Numbered from the stretch's first letter, positions 42,349 to 52,686 are shown. The stretch is DNA of 64,000 nt from Bradyrhizobium prioriisuperbiae (GCF_032397745.1 NZ_CP135921.1:496001-560000); one strand, 5' to 3'. The notes: a model not told the origin generated them from the letters alone. Numbers and translations are program-made.

Positions 42349-43502
42349 TGAGCGTGTCCTGCATGTGCGGTTGCCCGGCCGTATCCGATCAGGAACGGAT
42401 CGGCGTGCACCGCCTCTTTTGATTGATTGATGATATCGAACTGCCCCTGGCGATTGGCGCGACCGATCCGGGTCCAAAGATCAGTGTGACCCGACATCGG
42501 ATTGACGGTGACGGCACCTTGCGGCGCATCGAAGCTGCTGCCCATGACCATCGATCGCAGGACTTCGGTATCTAGGGTGTTGGCCAGCTCCAGCGCCCGC
42601 GCAAACAGGTGCAACTGGAAGTAGGAGGCTTCGACGCACATGTTGGTCGAGACATCGCTGCCGAACCGTTTCTTGAAGCGGCTGACAAACGAATTGTTGG
42701 CGCTGCCCTCGATGCCCTGGAAGTAGGACGCGGCAGTGATGTGGCCCTCGCCGACGTCGAAGCCCATGGCCGCAATCTCGGCTTCGGTGGTGGTCAGGCT
42801 GGCGATCGGCATCTTGCGCGGATCGAGCCCGACATTGGTATAGGCCTGGTAGAGATAGACCGTCCCCTCCCCGACCACGGTCGAGAAAATCACATCGGGC
42901 TTGAGCCTGCGAATATCCTGCACGATCGGCAGAAAATCCTGCCAGCGCGCATGAACGCCGACATAACGCTCGCCGACCACCGAACCGCCATTGGCCTTCA
43001 GCAGCTCGCGCATCACCCGATTGGATTCGCGCGGATAGATGTAGTCCGAGCCGACAAAGTAGAAGCGATTGCCGTAGGTATCCATCAGGTAACGGCACAG
43101 CGCGAGGCTGTTTTGATTGGGCGATGCCCCAGTGTAGATAACGTTGGGCGACGCCTCGAATCCTTCATACAGCGTCGGATACCACAGCAGACCGTTCAAC
43201 CGTTCGACCACCGGCAGCACGGCTTTGCGGCTGGACGAGGTGTAGCAACCGAAGATGGTGCTGACCTGATCCTCGATCATCAGGCGCTTGGCATAGTGTC
43301 CGTAAGCGATCGAATCGGAGCCGGGGTCGTAGGCGACAGGAACCAGCTCCCGGCCGCATACGCCGCCGGCCGCATTGATCTCCTCGATCGCCAATAATGT
43401 GCCCTGATACTGCGTGTCTTCGATCACCGACATGAAGCCGGTACGCGAGAACAACACGCCAATCCGCCAGGGGGCGGACGTTTCGTGCGACAGGCTGGCC
43501 AT
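42345..43502 (-). CDS. amiC: Cytoplasmic amide sensor, AmiC-like binding protein
   Basis: A 385-residue type I periplasmic-binding-protein fold without a signal peptide: it begins SLSHETSAPWRIGVLFSRTG, so it stays in the cytoplasm. Segments FGCYTSSSRKAVLPVVERLN, YPTLYEGFEASPNVIYTGA and FVGSDYIYPRESNRVMREL parallel both AmiC and the exported binding protein at 40299, from which it was probably derived. In Pseudomonas, AmiC binds AmiR and releases it when amide binds (established). The ATG at 43502 has GAGGG upstream; GTG 43508 is an alternative. It is the first gene of the cluster. Confidence 0.88.
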   Translation of the reverse strand: MASLSHETSAPWRIGVLFSRTGFMSVIEDTQYQGTLLAIEEINAAGGVCGRELVPVAYDPGSDSIAYGHYAKRLMIEDQVSTIFGCYTSSSRKAVLPVVERLNGLLWYPTLYEGFEASPNVIYTGASPNQNSLALCRYLMDTYGNRFYFVGSDYIYPRESNRVMRELLKANGGSVVGERYVGVHARWQDFLPIVQDIRRLKPDVIFSTVVGEGTVYLYQAYTNVGLDPRKMPIASLTTTEAEIAAMGFDVGEGHITAASYFQGIEGSANNSFVSRFKKRFGSDVSTNMCVEASYFQLHLFARALELANTLDTEVLRSMVMGSSFDAPQGAVTVNPMSGHTDLWTRIGRANRQGQFDIINQSKEAVHADPFLIGYGRATAHAGHAQ

Positions 43503-43822
43503 GATCACACCCTCGATGTTTTAAAGAGGGACGGGAACGATTGTTACTCTTGAACGCAAATTTCGATAAAAAGATTGCACGCCACCTGAACGGAAACAAG
43601 CACAGCTTTTCATCGCTGCCTGCATACGCGGCAAAAAGCGAACCGGTCAACTCTGGAAGACTCTCAAGTCACGCGTGAACGGAGTGCTGAACCCTCGGCA
43701 CAACTCGCGCGTTCACTGAGCATGTGAAACGTCGAGACACCATTCGGCAGCCACCGGTCGGCAGGAACAAGCAAACCCGATTGCAGCCGCGGCTGCCCAT
43801 TCCAAGCACACATCGCTCCACC
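43503..43822. other. Intergenic region upstream of the amide cluster
   Basis: About 320 of the nearly 400 bases separating the divergent amiC-like gene and the small basic-protein gene. It should hold the promoter of the amide cluster, but I could not find a good sigma-70 pair, and a TGGC-containing stretch near 43575-43590 lacks the -12 GC needed for sigma-54. No open reading frame or RNA gene stands out. Confidence 0.4.
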
Positions 43823-43847
43823 GGAACGCTTTGATCAAATTGGAGTT
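43823..43847 (+). promoter_or_regulatory. Possible EcfG-type (general stress) promoter
   Basis: GGAAC (43823-43827), a 16-base spacer and AGTT (43844-43847) approximate the alphaproteobacterial EcfG/RpoE2 promoter (GGAAC, 16-18 bases, (C)GTT). It lies about 50 bases before the small basic-protein gene. One mismatch in the -10 part, so moderate support only. Confidence 0.35.
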
Positions 43848-43898
43848 CACCTCCGGTTGTGACGGGTCCGACACTGGACCGCGACTAGGAGAGAACGG

Positions 43899-44099
43899 AT
43901 GGCGAAGAAAGCCGTGAAACGAAAGTACTCGCGCGGTGTGTCGAAAAAAGTCGCGTCCGCAATGAAGAAACGAAAAAAAGGCACGCTCAAGAGCGGTCGC
44001 AGCGGCAAGACAGTCAAAAGCCGCAAGCAGGCCATCGCCATCGGCCTCTCTGAGGCGCGCAAAAGCGGCGCCAAAGTCCCGAAGAAGAAAGCCAAATAG
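43899..44099 (+). CDS. Small Lys/Arg-rich basic protein
   Basis: A 66-residue protein, about 40% Lys plus Arg, with no acidic patch (one Glu). It starts AKKAVKRKYSRGVSKKVASA and ends SGAKVPKKKAK, resembling a family of short DUF-type basic proteins and histone H1-like tails. A central segment (KSRKQAIAIGLSEARKSG) could form one helix. AGGAG precedes the ATG by 8 bases. It is likely to bind nucleic acid; a stress role is suggested only by the promoter candidate upstream. It is not part of the neighbouring operons. Confidence 0.75.
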   Translation: MAKKAVKRKYSRGVSKKVASAMKKRKKGTLKSGRSGKTVKSRKQAIAIGLSEARKSGAKVPKKKAK

Positions 44100-44185
44100 C
44101 GCGCCGGGAAATCATCGCGTGCGCGGAAGTCGCGTTAGGGATTGTCCCTGCGGGTTGGCTCGGATGTCACCGGCCGGTTTGTCGG

Positions 44186-45142
44186 TCAGGTGGCTGACCG
44201 GTCGACGAAATTGGCCAGCCCCAACAACGCCGGCGATTCTTCCAGGATCATGAACGTCGGAATCTTGCGCAGATAATCCTGAAATCGTCCCTTGGCCTCA
44301 AATCGCTCGCGGAACGGCGACGACGCAAACGCATCCTTGAAGCGCAGCAGGATTCCACCGGCGAGGTAAATGCCCCCGGTCGCTCCGATGGTCACCGCCA
44401 GGTTACCTGCCACCGTGCCGAGCATTGCGCAGAACACCTTGAAGGCTTCGACGCAGGTCGTATCCGTACCGCGGATGGCATGGTCGGTGACGTCAGCCGG
44501 CGACAGTTGATCGGGCGTACGACCCGCGATGGTGCAAAGCGCCTCATAAAGATTGACCAGACCGGAGCCGGACAGCACTCGTTCCGCCGACACATGGGAC
44601 CAGCGCGTGCGCAGAACTGCGATGATCTGATCTTCCTCAGGCTTCACAGCCGGTAAAGTGACATGACCACCTTCGCCCGGCACCATGATCCATTGGCCGC
44701 GATCCGGCACCAGCGTGCTGACGCCGAGACCCGTTCCCGGCCCAACGATGCCGATCGGCCCGCTCGCGCCGGGGCGCGACTCGCCGACCGGAAAGACATC
44801 CGTTTTCGGCAGATAGGGAATTGCCATGGCGATGGCAGCGAAATCATTGACGATGACCAGCGACGACAGGCCCAACGCCGCCTTCAATGCCGTGATCGAG
44901 AACGACCAGCTCTGGTTGGTCAGCTTGATATGATCGCCGAACACCGGCCCCGCAATCGCGAGCACGCCGGTGCTCGGTCGCAGATGATCCGGCAGCGTCG
45001 CCATATAGGCGATCAGCGCGTCCTGCAGCGTGGCATGGTCGCGCACCGCCACGTGAGACAACGCGCTGTAGGTGCCGTTCTCGGCAATGGCAAAGCGGGC
45101 GTTGGTCCCGCCAATGTCTCCGATCACCCGACGTCCGCTCAT
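44186..45142 (-). CDS. glk: Glucokinase
   Basis: A 318-residue cytosolic kinase making glucose 6-phosphate from glucose and ATP. The phosphate-1 loop is IGDIGGTNARFAIAENG at the N-terminus. VNDFAAIAMAIPYL carries the catalytic Asp, GPGTGLGVSTLVP is the sugar-binding/phosphate-2 region, and PGEGGHVTLPA follows, with AGGILLRF as the adenosine motif. The length is typical of the E. coli-type Glk family. It is 40 bases downstream of malQ on the same strand, so glucose released by MalQ and by trehalose or glycogen turnover is captured at once. Confidence 0.93.
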   Translation of the reverse strand: MSGRRVIGDIGGTNARFAIAENGTYSALSHVAVRDHATLQDALIAYMATLPDHLRPSTGVLAIAGPVFGDHIKLTNQSWSFSITALKAALGLSSLVIVNDFAAIAMAIPYLPKTDVFPVGESRPGASGPIGIVGPGTGLGVSTLVPDRGQWIMVPGEGGHVTLPAVKPEEDQIIAVLRTRWSHVSAERVLSGSGLVNLYEALCTIAGRTPDQLSPADVTDHAIRGTDTTCVEAFKVFCAMLGTVAGNLAVTIGATGGIYLAGGILLRFKDAFASSPFRERFEAKGRFQDYLRKIPTFMILEESPALLGLANFVDRSAT

Positions 45143-45182
45143 GGATTATCCCGTGTCGCCTTCATGCAAAAAGCAGCATGTC

Positions 45183-47150
45183 CTAGACGTTGCCCGTACG
45201 CCATCTTGAACCAAGCGCATCGTGCAATTTTGCCAGGTCGAGTTCGGTCGCAGCCGCCTCGATCGTGAGAGGGAGCTTGCGACGCCAGTTCGGGTGCTCG
45301 TCGATGGTCCCCGGTACGTTCGGCTGCTCCCGCACCTGTTGCAGATCCTCCATCGCCACCGCCAGGATGCGGGACGGCGTTCGGCCGAGGAAGCCAACGG
45401 CGTCGCTGAAAGTAACGGCCTCCGACGACCCATGCCGGGTCGCTGCATGAAAGGCACCGACAGCCCAGCGGCGCTGGTCATCGGTCTCTCCGGGATCCAA
45501 CCCCAATCCCCGCTTGACCTCCAGGTCATGGCCCGAGGCCCATCCGGCAAAGGTCGGCAGATCGTGCGTGCTGAAGGTGACCAGCGCGTCGGCGGCATAA
45601 TGCTCCGGCGCCGTGAACGATCCATCGTGATTACGCTCGAAGATCATCACCCGATACGACCAGATGCCCCGCTCTGCCAGCCGCTCGCGAAAACCTTCGG
45701 GCACGGTGCCGAGATCCTCGCCGACCACGATGCAGCGGTGTTTTTGACTTTCAGCCGCAATCACCGCCAACAACGCCGCGAGCGGCATCCGCACGTAAAC
45801 ACCCTCCCGCGCTGAGAACCCCGACGGCACCAGATAGATCCGCTGCAAACCGAGGACGTGGTCGAGGCGGATGGCACCGGCATAACGCATCGATGCTTCC
45901 ATCATGTCACGAAACGGTCGAAACAACGTGCGCTCCAGGCCGGCAGCGCTGAATCCTGCCAACCCCCAGTTCTGCCCGGCGGTGTTGAGCAGATCGGGCG
46001 GCGCACCGACTGACGCATGGCGCGAGATGACGGACTGCTCATTCCAGGCGTCGAAGCCGTCGGCCTTCACGCCGACGGCGACATCGAGATACAGCCCGAC
46101 CGGCATCCCGAGTTCGACGGCCAGATCACAACATTGCTGCAACTGGCTATCGGCAAGCCACTGGATGAACTCGAAGTATGCAATCTCTCGCGCGTCCGGG
46201 CCGTGGCGGAGTGCAGTCAGCCGGTCGACGTCCGGCGTACGCCATTCCAGCGGCCATTCCCACCAGGGTCCTGGATGTTTGTGCCGCAGGAATTCGAAGC
46301 AGGCAAATCGCGAGAGATTATCGCCACGCTCCTGCCGAAAGATATCGAACGCGGCCATATCATCCTTGGCTCCATCTCGCCTGAATCGCTCGAAGGCGAG
46401 GCGCAGCGCACGCCATTTCAGGCCGGCGACGGCCGTGTAGTCGACGAGGTCGGCGCGCCGCAGCAACTCCAGGTTATCGGTGTGCTCAGACAAGAACTCG
46501 GCGGGGATGTTCGGCGCCCGGGTCACGTCTATATAGAGCGGGTTCAGGAACAACCGGCTGTTGGGCGAATATGGACTGCAATCGGCGGGATGATTGTCGA
46601 ACAACGCGTGCAGCGGATTGAGACCAATTCCGGCCGCGCCAGCCCGCGCGGCAAACCGGATCATCGTCATCAGATCAGTGAAATCGCCGATACCCCAATT
46701 CGAAGCCGAGCGCAGACTGTAGAGCTGAATTGTCAGCACCCAGACCCGGTCGAAGGTGCCGGCGAACGCCTTGTCCGGTGCAACGACCAGTGCGCTGTGA
46801 TCGGTTTTGCCGTCGACATCGGTCAATCGCACGCGATAAACGCCGGGCGCGAGGTCGGCCGGCCATGCAATGGCCTGATGTGCCGATTGGCCGCGGGCAA
46901 TATCGCCCTGTCCGCCTTCGCGGCTGATTGCCCAGTCGACGGGCAGTTTCGCCGCACCGCCTAATTCGGTCATCGTGGGTTGTCCCGCACGCACCACGAC
47001 CGGGCCAGGAAGCAGCCGATGATCGGACGGATGGTCGACGGCTTCGAGGATCGCCTGGAGAACTGCCGGATTGGTGGCGTGCGCATGGCCCTGCGCATCG
47101 ATAAAGTCGGTTTCAATGCCGACGGCGACCGCCTTAGCTCTCAAATCCAT
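45183..47150 (-). CDS. malQ: 4-alpha-glucanotransferase (amylomaltase)
   Basis: A 655-residue GH77 disproportionating enzyme moving maltooligosyl units between glucans and freeing glucose. A bacterial MalQ N-terminal extension (about residues 1-130) precedes the GH77 barrel. LYSLRSASNWGIGDFTDL, NPLHALFDNHPADCSPYSPN, YAGAIRLDHVLGLQRIYLVP (nucleophile Asp), VVGEDLGTVPEGFRE (acid Glu) and TFSTHDLPTFAGW (third acid) are all present. The ATG at 47150 (MDLRAKAVAVG) is chosen over the longer open frame; AAGAAG lies upstream. It is divergent from glgE across 252 bases and followed by glk. Confidence 0.92.
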   Translation of the reverse strand: MDLRAKAVAVGIETDFIDAQGHAHATNPAVLQAILEAVDHPSDHRLLPGPVVVRAGQPTMTELGGAAKLPVDWAISREGGQGDIARGQSAHQAIAWPADLAPGVYRVRLTDVDGKTDHSALVVAPDKAFAGTFDRVWVLTIQLYSLRSASNWGIGDFTDLMTMIRFAARAGAAGIGLNPLHALFDNHPADCSPYSPNSRLFLNPLYIDVTRAPNIPAEFLSEHTDNLELLRRADLVDYTAVAGLKWRALRLAFERFRRDGAKDDMAAFDIFRQERGDNLSRFACFEFLRHKHPGPWWEWPLEWRTPDVDRLTALRHGPDAREIAYFEFIQWLADSQLQQCCDLAVELGMPVGLYLDVAVGVKADGFDAWNEQSVISRHASVGAPPDLLNTAGQNWGLAGFSAAGLERTLFRPFRDMMEASMRYAGAIRLDHVLGLQRIYLVPSGFSAREGVYVRMPLAALLAVIAAESQKHRCIVVGEDLGTVPEGFRERLAERGIWSYRVMIFERNHDGSFTAPEHYAADALVTFSTHDLPTFAGWASGHDLEVKRGLGLDPGETDDQRRWAVGAFHAATRHGSSEAVTFSDAVGFLGRTPSRILAVAMEDLQQVREQPNVPGTIDEHPNWRRKLPLTIEAAATELDLAKLHDALGSRWRTGNV

Positions 47151-47229
47151 CAGATCTTCTTTACCATTGTGACCACGGCGCAGCCCTGACGCCGACCCCA
47201 GCGATGAAGGGCCGGCGATTGTCCGATTC

Positions 47230-47279
47230 ATGACGAATATTGGTGACAAATATAAGTGACAATAAAGGTGATAAAAAAG
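47230..47279. repeat. Four tandem AT-rich 12-13 bp repeats in the malQ-glgE promoter region
   Basis: The units ATGACGAATATTG, GTGACAAATATAA, GTGACAATAAAG and GTGATAAAAAAG follow one another without gaps. They are strikingly AT-rich against their GC-rich surroundings and lie between the divergent malQ and glgE genes. They may be regulator-binding sites for either gene, or bend DNA; no regulator gene is adjacent. Confidence 0.5.
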
Positions 47280-47326
47280 GCAGCGCAAAGCGGCTGACCA
47301 ACGTGCCATTCCCGCGTAAGTTCCTG

Positions 47327-47351
47327 GGAACCAGTCGCTTAAGTAGTTGTT
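47327..47351 (+). promoter_or_regulatory. Possible EcfG-type promoter of the glgE-treY operon
   Basis: GGAAC (47327-47331), 16 bases, then TGTT (47348-47351) resembles the alphaproteobacterial general-stress promoter; it lies about 52 bases before the glgE start. Trehalose genes are frequent targets of this regulon, which supports the call, but the -10 first base is off-consensus. Confidence 0.4.
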
Positions 47352-47402
47352 CTACCTCACAGGGATTGGCCCTTCCAACTGAGGGGCCTTCGTCATTAGG
47401 CG

Positions 47403-49367
47403 GTGAAGCAGGTGAACAAAAGAGTGCAGACCGGCAGTGGCCTCGCAACCGCTGCTGCTTTTCATATCGAGAATATCTACCCCAGCGTCGATGGCGGCCG
47501 CTACCCGGTCAAGCGCATCGTCGGCGAGGCGGTAGAGGTGTGGGCCGACGTCTTCCGCAACGGTCATGAGGTGACCGTTGCGGTGCTGTTATGGAAACGC
47601 GACAACGAGCCCGAGTGGCACCGCCAGCCAATGCGGCACGATGGCAACGATCGCTGGACAGCCTCCTTTATTCCCCGTGACCTGGGGCGCCATCACTATG
47701 CAATCGAAGCCTGGACCGACGAGTTCGCGACCTGGCGGCGGGATTTCGAACGCAAGCGCGATGCTGGCCTCGACGTCTCCCTCGATGCGCTGGAAGGTGC
47801 CAGCCTGTTGACCAGGGCGCATGAGGCCAAGCCCGACGCGGCTGTCGTTATCATCCAGAAGTGCGAGGACTTCCTGCAGAATGGCGACCCTGCGCCGCTG
47901 CTCTCTCCGCTGCTCGCGAACGCAATGGCGGAAAGCCAGCACCGTGTCGGCCTCACCCTGTCGCGCCCCCACCCGCTGATGATCGATCGCCCGATCGCCC
48001 GCAACGGCGCATGGTACGAGATGATTCCGCGCAGCCAGGGAACGATACCGGGCCAGCACGGCACCTTCAGCGACTGTATCGCACGCGTTCCGGAGATCGC
48101 GGCACTCGGATTTGATGTCATTTATCTGACGCCGATCCATCCGATCGGGAAAGCCAACCGAAAAGGCCGCAACAACGCGCTGGTCGCGGCTCCCGACGAT
48201 CCCGGTAGTATGTATGCAATCGGGAGCGCCGACGGTGGCCACGATGCGGTGCATCCCGAACTCGGAACACTGGAGAATTTCCGCGGCTTCGTCACGGCCT
48301 GCAAGCTGCATGGCATGGAAGTCGCGCTCGACTTCGCGGTGCAATGCTCTCCCGATCATCCCTGGCTACGCGAACATCCCGAATGGTTTCGCAAGCGGCC
48401 GGACGGATCGATGCGGTTTGCGGAGAACCCACCAAAGAAATACGAAGACATCGTCAATCCCGATTTCGATGCTCCAAGCGCACCGGCGCTCTGGGCAGGT
48501 CTGCGCGACGTCATCCTGTTTTGGGTGACGCAGGGCGTGCGCATCTTCCGCATCGACAACCCGCACACCAAGCCCTTCCCGTTCTGGGAATGGCTGATTG
48601 CCGAGGTCCAGGAACGTCATCCGGACACGATCTTCCTGGCGGAAGCGTTCACGCGCCCGAAGCTGATGAAGGGCCTCGCCAAGCTCGGCTTCACCCAGTC
48701 CTACACGTATTTCACGTGGCGGACCTACAAGGGTGAAATCGAGGAGTATCTGCGCGAACTCACCGACTATCCCGAGCGCGAGTATTATCGGCCGAATTTC
48801 TTCGTCAATACGCCGGACATCTTGCCCTACCATCTGCAGGGCGGCGAACCATGGATGTTCAAGTCCCGCGTCGCTCTGGCCGCCACGTTATCCTCGACCT
48901 ACGGCATTTACAGTGGCTTCGAACTGCTGGAGCACGAGCCGATTCCCGGCAAGGAGGAATACATCAATTCCGAGAAATACGAGATCAAGGTGCGGGACTG
49001 GAACAAACCGGGCAACATCAAGGACTATATCCGCCTGCTGAACGAAGCGCGGCGCAGCAACCCAGCCTTGCAACAGACCGAAAAGCTGCGGTTTGTCGGC
49101 ATTGAGGATCCCAATGTCATCGGGTTCCTGAAAGAGAGCATCGATGGCAGCAATGTGGTCGCGATAGCCATCGCCCTGTCGGCGGACACTCGTGATGTGT
49201 GGTTTCCGATCGGCGACGCCGAGATTGGGCCCCCCGGCCATCGGCAAAAGGTTGCGGCCGTCGAAAATATCATGACCGGGGAACGTTACGCGATCGAATG
49301 GGGCGGCTTGCGTCTCCAGATTGATCCAGCCCGCGATCCCGCTATCCTGCTCCGATGCCTCGCGTAA
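47403..49367 (+). CDS. glgE: Alpha-1,4-glucan:maltose-1-phosphate maltosyltransferase
   Basis: A 654-residue GH13_3 enzyme extending alpha-glucan with maltose from maltose 1-phosphate. An N-terminal beta domain (HIENIYPSVDGGRYPVKRIV) and helical insert lead to the catalytic barrel. GFDVIYLTPIHPIGKANRKG is a GlgE signature, and the nucleophile Asp385 (FRIDNPHTK) and acid Glu414 (LAEAFT) are 29 residues apart, as in Streptomyces GlgE. It starts at GTG 47403 or GTG 47412. It is the first of six closely spaced plus-strand genes. The next gene supplies its substrate through maltokinase. Confidence 0.93.
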   Translation: MKQVNKRVQTGSGLATAAAFHIENIYPSVDGGRYPVKRIVGEAVEVWADVFRNGHEVTVAVLLWKRDNEPEWHRQPMRHDGNDRWTASFIPRDLGRHHYAIEAWTDEFATWRRDFERKRDAGLDVSLDALEGASLLTRAHEAKPDAAVVIIQKCEDFLQNGDPAPLLSPLLANAMAESQHRVGLTLSRPHPLMIDRPIARNGAWYEMIPRSQGTIPGQHGTFSDCIARVPEIAALGFDVIYLTPIHPIGKANRKGRNNALVAAPDDPGSMYAIGSADGGHDAVHPELGTLENFRGFVTACKLHGMEVALDFAVQCSPDHPWLREHPEWFRKRPDGSMRFAENPPKKYEDIVNPDFDAPSAPALWAGLRDVILFWVTQGVRIFRIDNPHTKPFPFWEWLIAEVQERHPDTIFLAEAFTRPKLMKGLAKLGFTQSYTYFTWRTYKGEIEEYLRELTDYPEREYYRPNFFVNTPDILPYHLQGGEPWMFKSRVALAATLSSTYGIYSGFELLEHEPIPGKEEYINSEKYEIKVRDWNKPGNIKDYIRLLNEARRSNPALQQTEKLRFVGIEDPNVIGFLKESIDGSNVVAIAIALSADTRDVWFPIGDAEIGPPGHRQKVAAVENIMTGERYAIEWGGLRLQIDPARDPAILLRCLA

Positions 49368-49377
49368 GAGGCAAGTC

Positions 49378-52300
49378 ATGAATGTGATGTCGCACGTCTC
49401 AAACCGACCATCCTCGCACGCGAATACCGCCGCCGCGGAGACCGATCCGCTATGGTACAAGGATGCCGTCATCTATCAACTGCACGTCAAGGCCTATGCC
49501 GACAGCAACAATGACGGCATCGGTGATTTTGTCGGGCTGACGAGCAAGCTCGATTACCTGCAGGATCTCGGCGTCACGGTGTTGTGGCTGTTGCCATTCT
49601 ATCCCTCGCCGGGACGCGATGACGGCTACGATATCGGCGACTACGGCGCGGTAAACCCGGATTTCGGCACGATGCGGGATTTCCGCCGCTTCATCGCCGA
49701 AGCCAAGCGCCGCGGCCTGCGGGTGATCACCGAACTCGTGATCAATCACACCTCCGACCAGCACACCTGGTTCAAGCGCGCCCGCCGCAGTCCGCCCGGC
49801 TCGAGCGCACGCAACTGGTATGTGTGGAGCGACACCGACCAGAAGTATCGCGGCACCCGGATCATTTTCACCGACACCGAGAAGTCCAACTGGAGCTGGG
49901 ACACCGAGGCAGGCGCTTATTACTGGCACCGGTTCTTCTCGCATCAGCCCGATCTCAATTTCGACAATCCGCGGGTGGTTACCGCGGTCATCCAGGTGAT
50001 GAAGCGCTGGCTCGATGCAGGCGTCGACGGCTTTCGTCTGGATGCCATTCCTTACCTGTGCGAGCGCGAAGGCACCAACAACGAAAACCTGCCGGAGACC
50101 CACTCCATCATCCGGCAACTCCGGCGCGGCCTCGACGCCTACGCCAAGGACAAGATTTTCCTTGCGGAAGCCAACCAGTGGCCGGAAGACGTCCAACAGT
50201 ATTTCGGCGACGGCGACGAATGCCACATGGCCTACCATTTTCCGCTGATGCCGCGGATCTATATGGCCATCGCCCAGGAGGACCGGTTTCCGATCACCGA
50301 CATCCTGCGCCAGACCCCCGACATTCCGGAAAACTGCCAGTGGGCGCTGTTCCTGCGCAACCACGACGAACTGACCCTGGAAATGGTCACCGACGTCGAG
50401 CGCGACTATCTGTGGTCGACCTATGCCAACGATCCACGCGCCCGCATCAATCTCGGCATCCGCCGCCGGCTCGCGCCATTGATGGACAATGATCGACGCA
50501 AGATCGAACTGATGAATTCATTGCTGCTGTCGTTTCCGGGGACGCCGATCATCTATTACGGCGACGAGATCGGCATGGGCGACAACATCTATCTCGGCGA
50601 TCGCAACGGTGTGCGCACGCCGATGCAATGGTCTCCGGACCGCAATGGCGGCTTCTCGCGCGGCGATCCGGCGCGGCTTTATGCCCCGCCGATCATGGAC
50701 CCGGTGTATGGTTATGACGCGGTCAATGTCGAAGCGCAGTCGCGCAGCTTGTCCTCGCTGCTGAACTGGACCAAACGGCTGATCTCGGTGCGGAAATCCA
50801 GTCCCGCATTCGGGCGCGGCTCGATCACCTTCATCCGCCCGGTCAATCGCTCGATCCTCGCCTATGTTCGCCAGTATGGCGACGAAATCATCCTCTGTGT
50901 CGCCAACCTGTCGCGCGCAGCGCAGGCTTGCGAGCTCGATCTGTCGCCGTGGAAGGACCGTATTCCACTGGAGATGCTGGGACGCACGAGTTTCCCGCAG
51001 ATCGGCGAACTGCCTTATATGATCACGCTCGCCCCCTACGGCTTCTATTGGTTCAAGCTGGAGGAAAAGCCGGCATCGATGCGGCCGCCGGTGATCGTTC
51101 CCGAATTCGAGACGCTTGTCATTCCGGCCGGCTCGGTGTGGGAATCGCTGGGGCGCACCCGCGGCGTGTTCGAACGCGACGTGCTGCCGCAACATTTTGC
51201 ACTGGCGCGCTGGTTTCCGGAGCATTCGCCATTTGCAATTTCGGCTAAACTGATCGCGGCGGTGCCCTGCTCGAACGACGAGATCATGGTGAGGCCGTGG
51301 ATCGCATTTTGCGAGACCACCCATCGCAACCAAACCGGGCGCTATCTGATGCCGCTGCGCATCAACTGGTCCCGCTTCGATCGCTCGCGCTACAATCCGA
51401 ATGCATTGGCCGCGGTTCGCCAGGGGCCCACGGAAGGCACACTGGTCGACGTTGCCTCCGACAAGGACTTCATTACGCTGCTGCTCGACAATGTGCGGGC
51501 GAATTTTTCCATCGAGGACCAGGGTATCCGACTGGATTTTCGCGGCACCAAGCGATTCCTCGCAGCGGCACCAAAGCCGGTCGAGACGGTTCGCGCGGTC
51601 CAGACCGAGCAGTCGAACAGCACGGCGCTGGTCGACGGCAACTATGTGGTCAAGGTCTATCGCAAGCTCGAAACCGGTATCAATCCTGAAATCGAAATGG
51701 GTCAGTTCCTGACCGACGTGGCTGGCTTCGGCAACACCCCGGCACTTCTGGGCAGCGTCGAAGCGGTCGAGGGCGACAAACGCAGCGCTGTGGCCATCGT
51801 CCACGCGTTTGTCGAAAATCAGGGCGACGCCTGGACTGTCACCAACAATTATCTCGATCGTTATATCGAGGAACAGAGGGTGCTGCGCGCCCATCACGAG
51901 GCAGAGCGCCCCGAGGAGCGCTCGCAATATCAGCTTTACATGGAGCAGACCGGCAAACGCGTCGCCGAAATGCAGCTCGCGCTGGCGAGCCGCAGTGACA
52001 TTGCCGACTTTGCGCCGCAGCCAACCACCGACGAGGACGTTCAGTCCTGGGCCGATGCGATCATCGAGCGGGGCGAACGCGCCTTCGAAGGGTTGCGGCG
52101 CCAGCGCGAAAAGGCCAAAGAGGCCGACCGACCGCTGATCGACAAAGTGCTGGAACTTTCCACCGGCTTCCGCGACCACGTCGGGGGCCTGATGCCCGCC
52201 GCAAGCCAGAGCCTCAACATCCGGCATCATGGCGATTTCCATCTCGGGCAGATGCTGATTGTCAAAGACGACATCTTCATCATTGATTTCGAGGGCGAGC

Positions 52301-52686
52301 CACGGCGTTCGCTTTCGGAACGCCGGCGCAAGGCTCCTGCCGCGCGCGACGTCGCCGGCCTCATCCGCTCGATCGACTATGCGGCGACCGCTGCGCTCGA
52401 GCGCGCCCTCAAGGTCGAGGCCGATGATGCCGGCCTCACTGCAACTGCGCTTGATCAGTGGCGCGACCGCTCCACCGCAACCTTCCTGGCCGCATATCGC
52501 GCCATCATGACGGATTCCCGGCTGTGGCCGGCCGACCCCATCGCCAGCGAACGCCTGCTCGACTTTTTCCTGCTGGAAAAGGCCTTCTACGAGATCGAGT
52601 ATGAGCTCGCCCACCGCCCCGACTGGCTTCGCGTTCCGCTCGCCGGAACCCTGCGGGTGCTGTCGCGGCAACGAGGTTCTGTATGA
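49378..52686 (+). CDS. treS: Trehalose synthase-maltokinase fusion protein
   Basis: A 1102-residue bifunctional protein. The first ~560 residues are a GH13 trehalose synthase (TreS): [67 protein letters not shown] (nucleophile), [12 protein letters not shown] (acid) and [13 protein letters not shown]. The C-terminal half is a maltokinase (Pep2/Mak) with [20 protein letters not shown] and [14 protein letters not shown] as the kinase catalytic and metal loops. It thus converts trehalose to maltose and then to maltose 1-phosphate for GlgE in one polypeptide. The ATG at 49378 has GAGG 6 bases upstream; ATG 49387 is possible. The stop overlaps the glgB start (4 bases). Confidence 0.93.
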   Translation: MNVMSHVSNRPSSHANTAAAETDPLWYKDAVIYQLHVKAYADSNNDGIGDFVGLTSKLDYLQDLGVTVLWLLPFYPSPGRDDGYDIGDYGAVNPDFGTMRDFRRFIAEAKRRGLRVITELVINHTSDQHTWFKRARRSPPGSSARNWYVWSDTDQKYRGTRIIFTDTEKSNWSWDTEAGAYYWHRFFSHQPDLNFDNPRVVTAVIQVMKRWLDAGVDGFRLDAIPYLCEREGTNNENLPETHSIIRQLRRGLDAYAKDKIFLAEANQWPEDVQQYFGDGDECHMAYHFPLMPRIYMAIAQEDRFPITDILRQTPDIPENCQWALFLRNHDELTLEMVTDVERDYLWSTYANDPRARINLGIRRRLAPLMDNDRRKIELMNSLLLSFPGTPIIYYGDEIGMGDNIYLGDRNGVRTPMQWSPDRNGGFSRGDPARLYAPPIMDPVYGYDAVNVEAQSRSLSSLLNWTKRLISVRKSSPAFGRGSITFIRPVNRSILAYVRQYGDEIILCVANLSRAAQACELDLSPWKDRIPLEMLGRTSFPQIGELPYMITLAPYGFYWFKLEEKPASMRPPVIVPEFETLVIPAGSVWESLGRTRGVFERDVLPQHFALARWFPEHSPFAISAKLIAAVPCSNDEIMVRPWIAFCETTHRNQTGRYLMPLRINWSRFDRSRYNPNALAAVRQGPTEGTLVDVASDKDFITLLLDNVRANFSIEDQGIRLDFRGTKRFLAAAPKPVETVRAVQTEQSNSTALVDGNYVVKVYRKLETGINPEIEMGQFLTDVAGFGNTPALLGSVEAVEGDKRSAVAIVHAFVENQGDAWTVTNNYLDRYIEEQRVLRAHHEAERPEERSQYQLYMEQTGKRVAEMQLALASRSDIADFAPQPTTDEDVQSWADAIIERGERAFEGLRRQREKAKEADRPLIDKVLELSTGFRDHVGGLMPAASQSLNIRHHGDFHLGQMLIVKDDIFIIDFEGEPRRSLSERRRKAPAARDVAGLIRSIDYAATAALERALKVEADDAGLTATALDQWRDRSTATFLAAYRAIMTDSRLWPADPIASERLLDFFLLEKAFYEIEYELAHRPDWLRVPLAGTLRVLSRQRGSV

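Noticed and set aside
43573..43592. Sigma-54 promoter for the amide cluster
   Set aside because: The minus strand has TGGC at the -24 position, but the -12 GC dinucleotide is missing.
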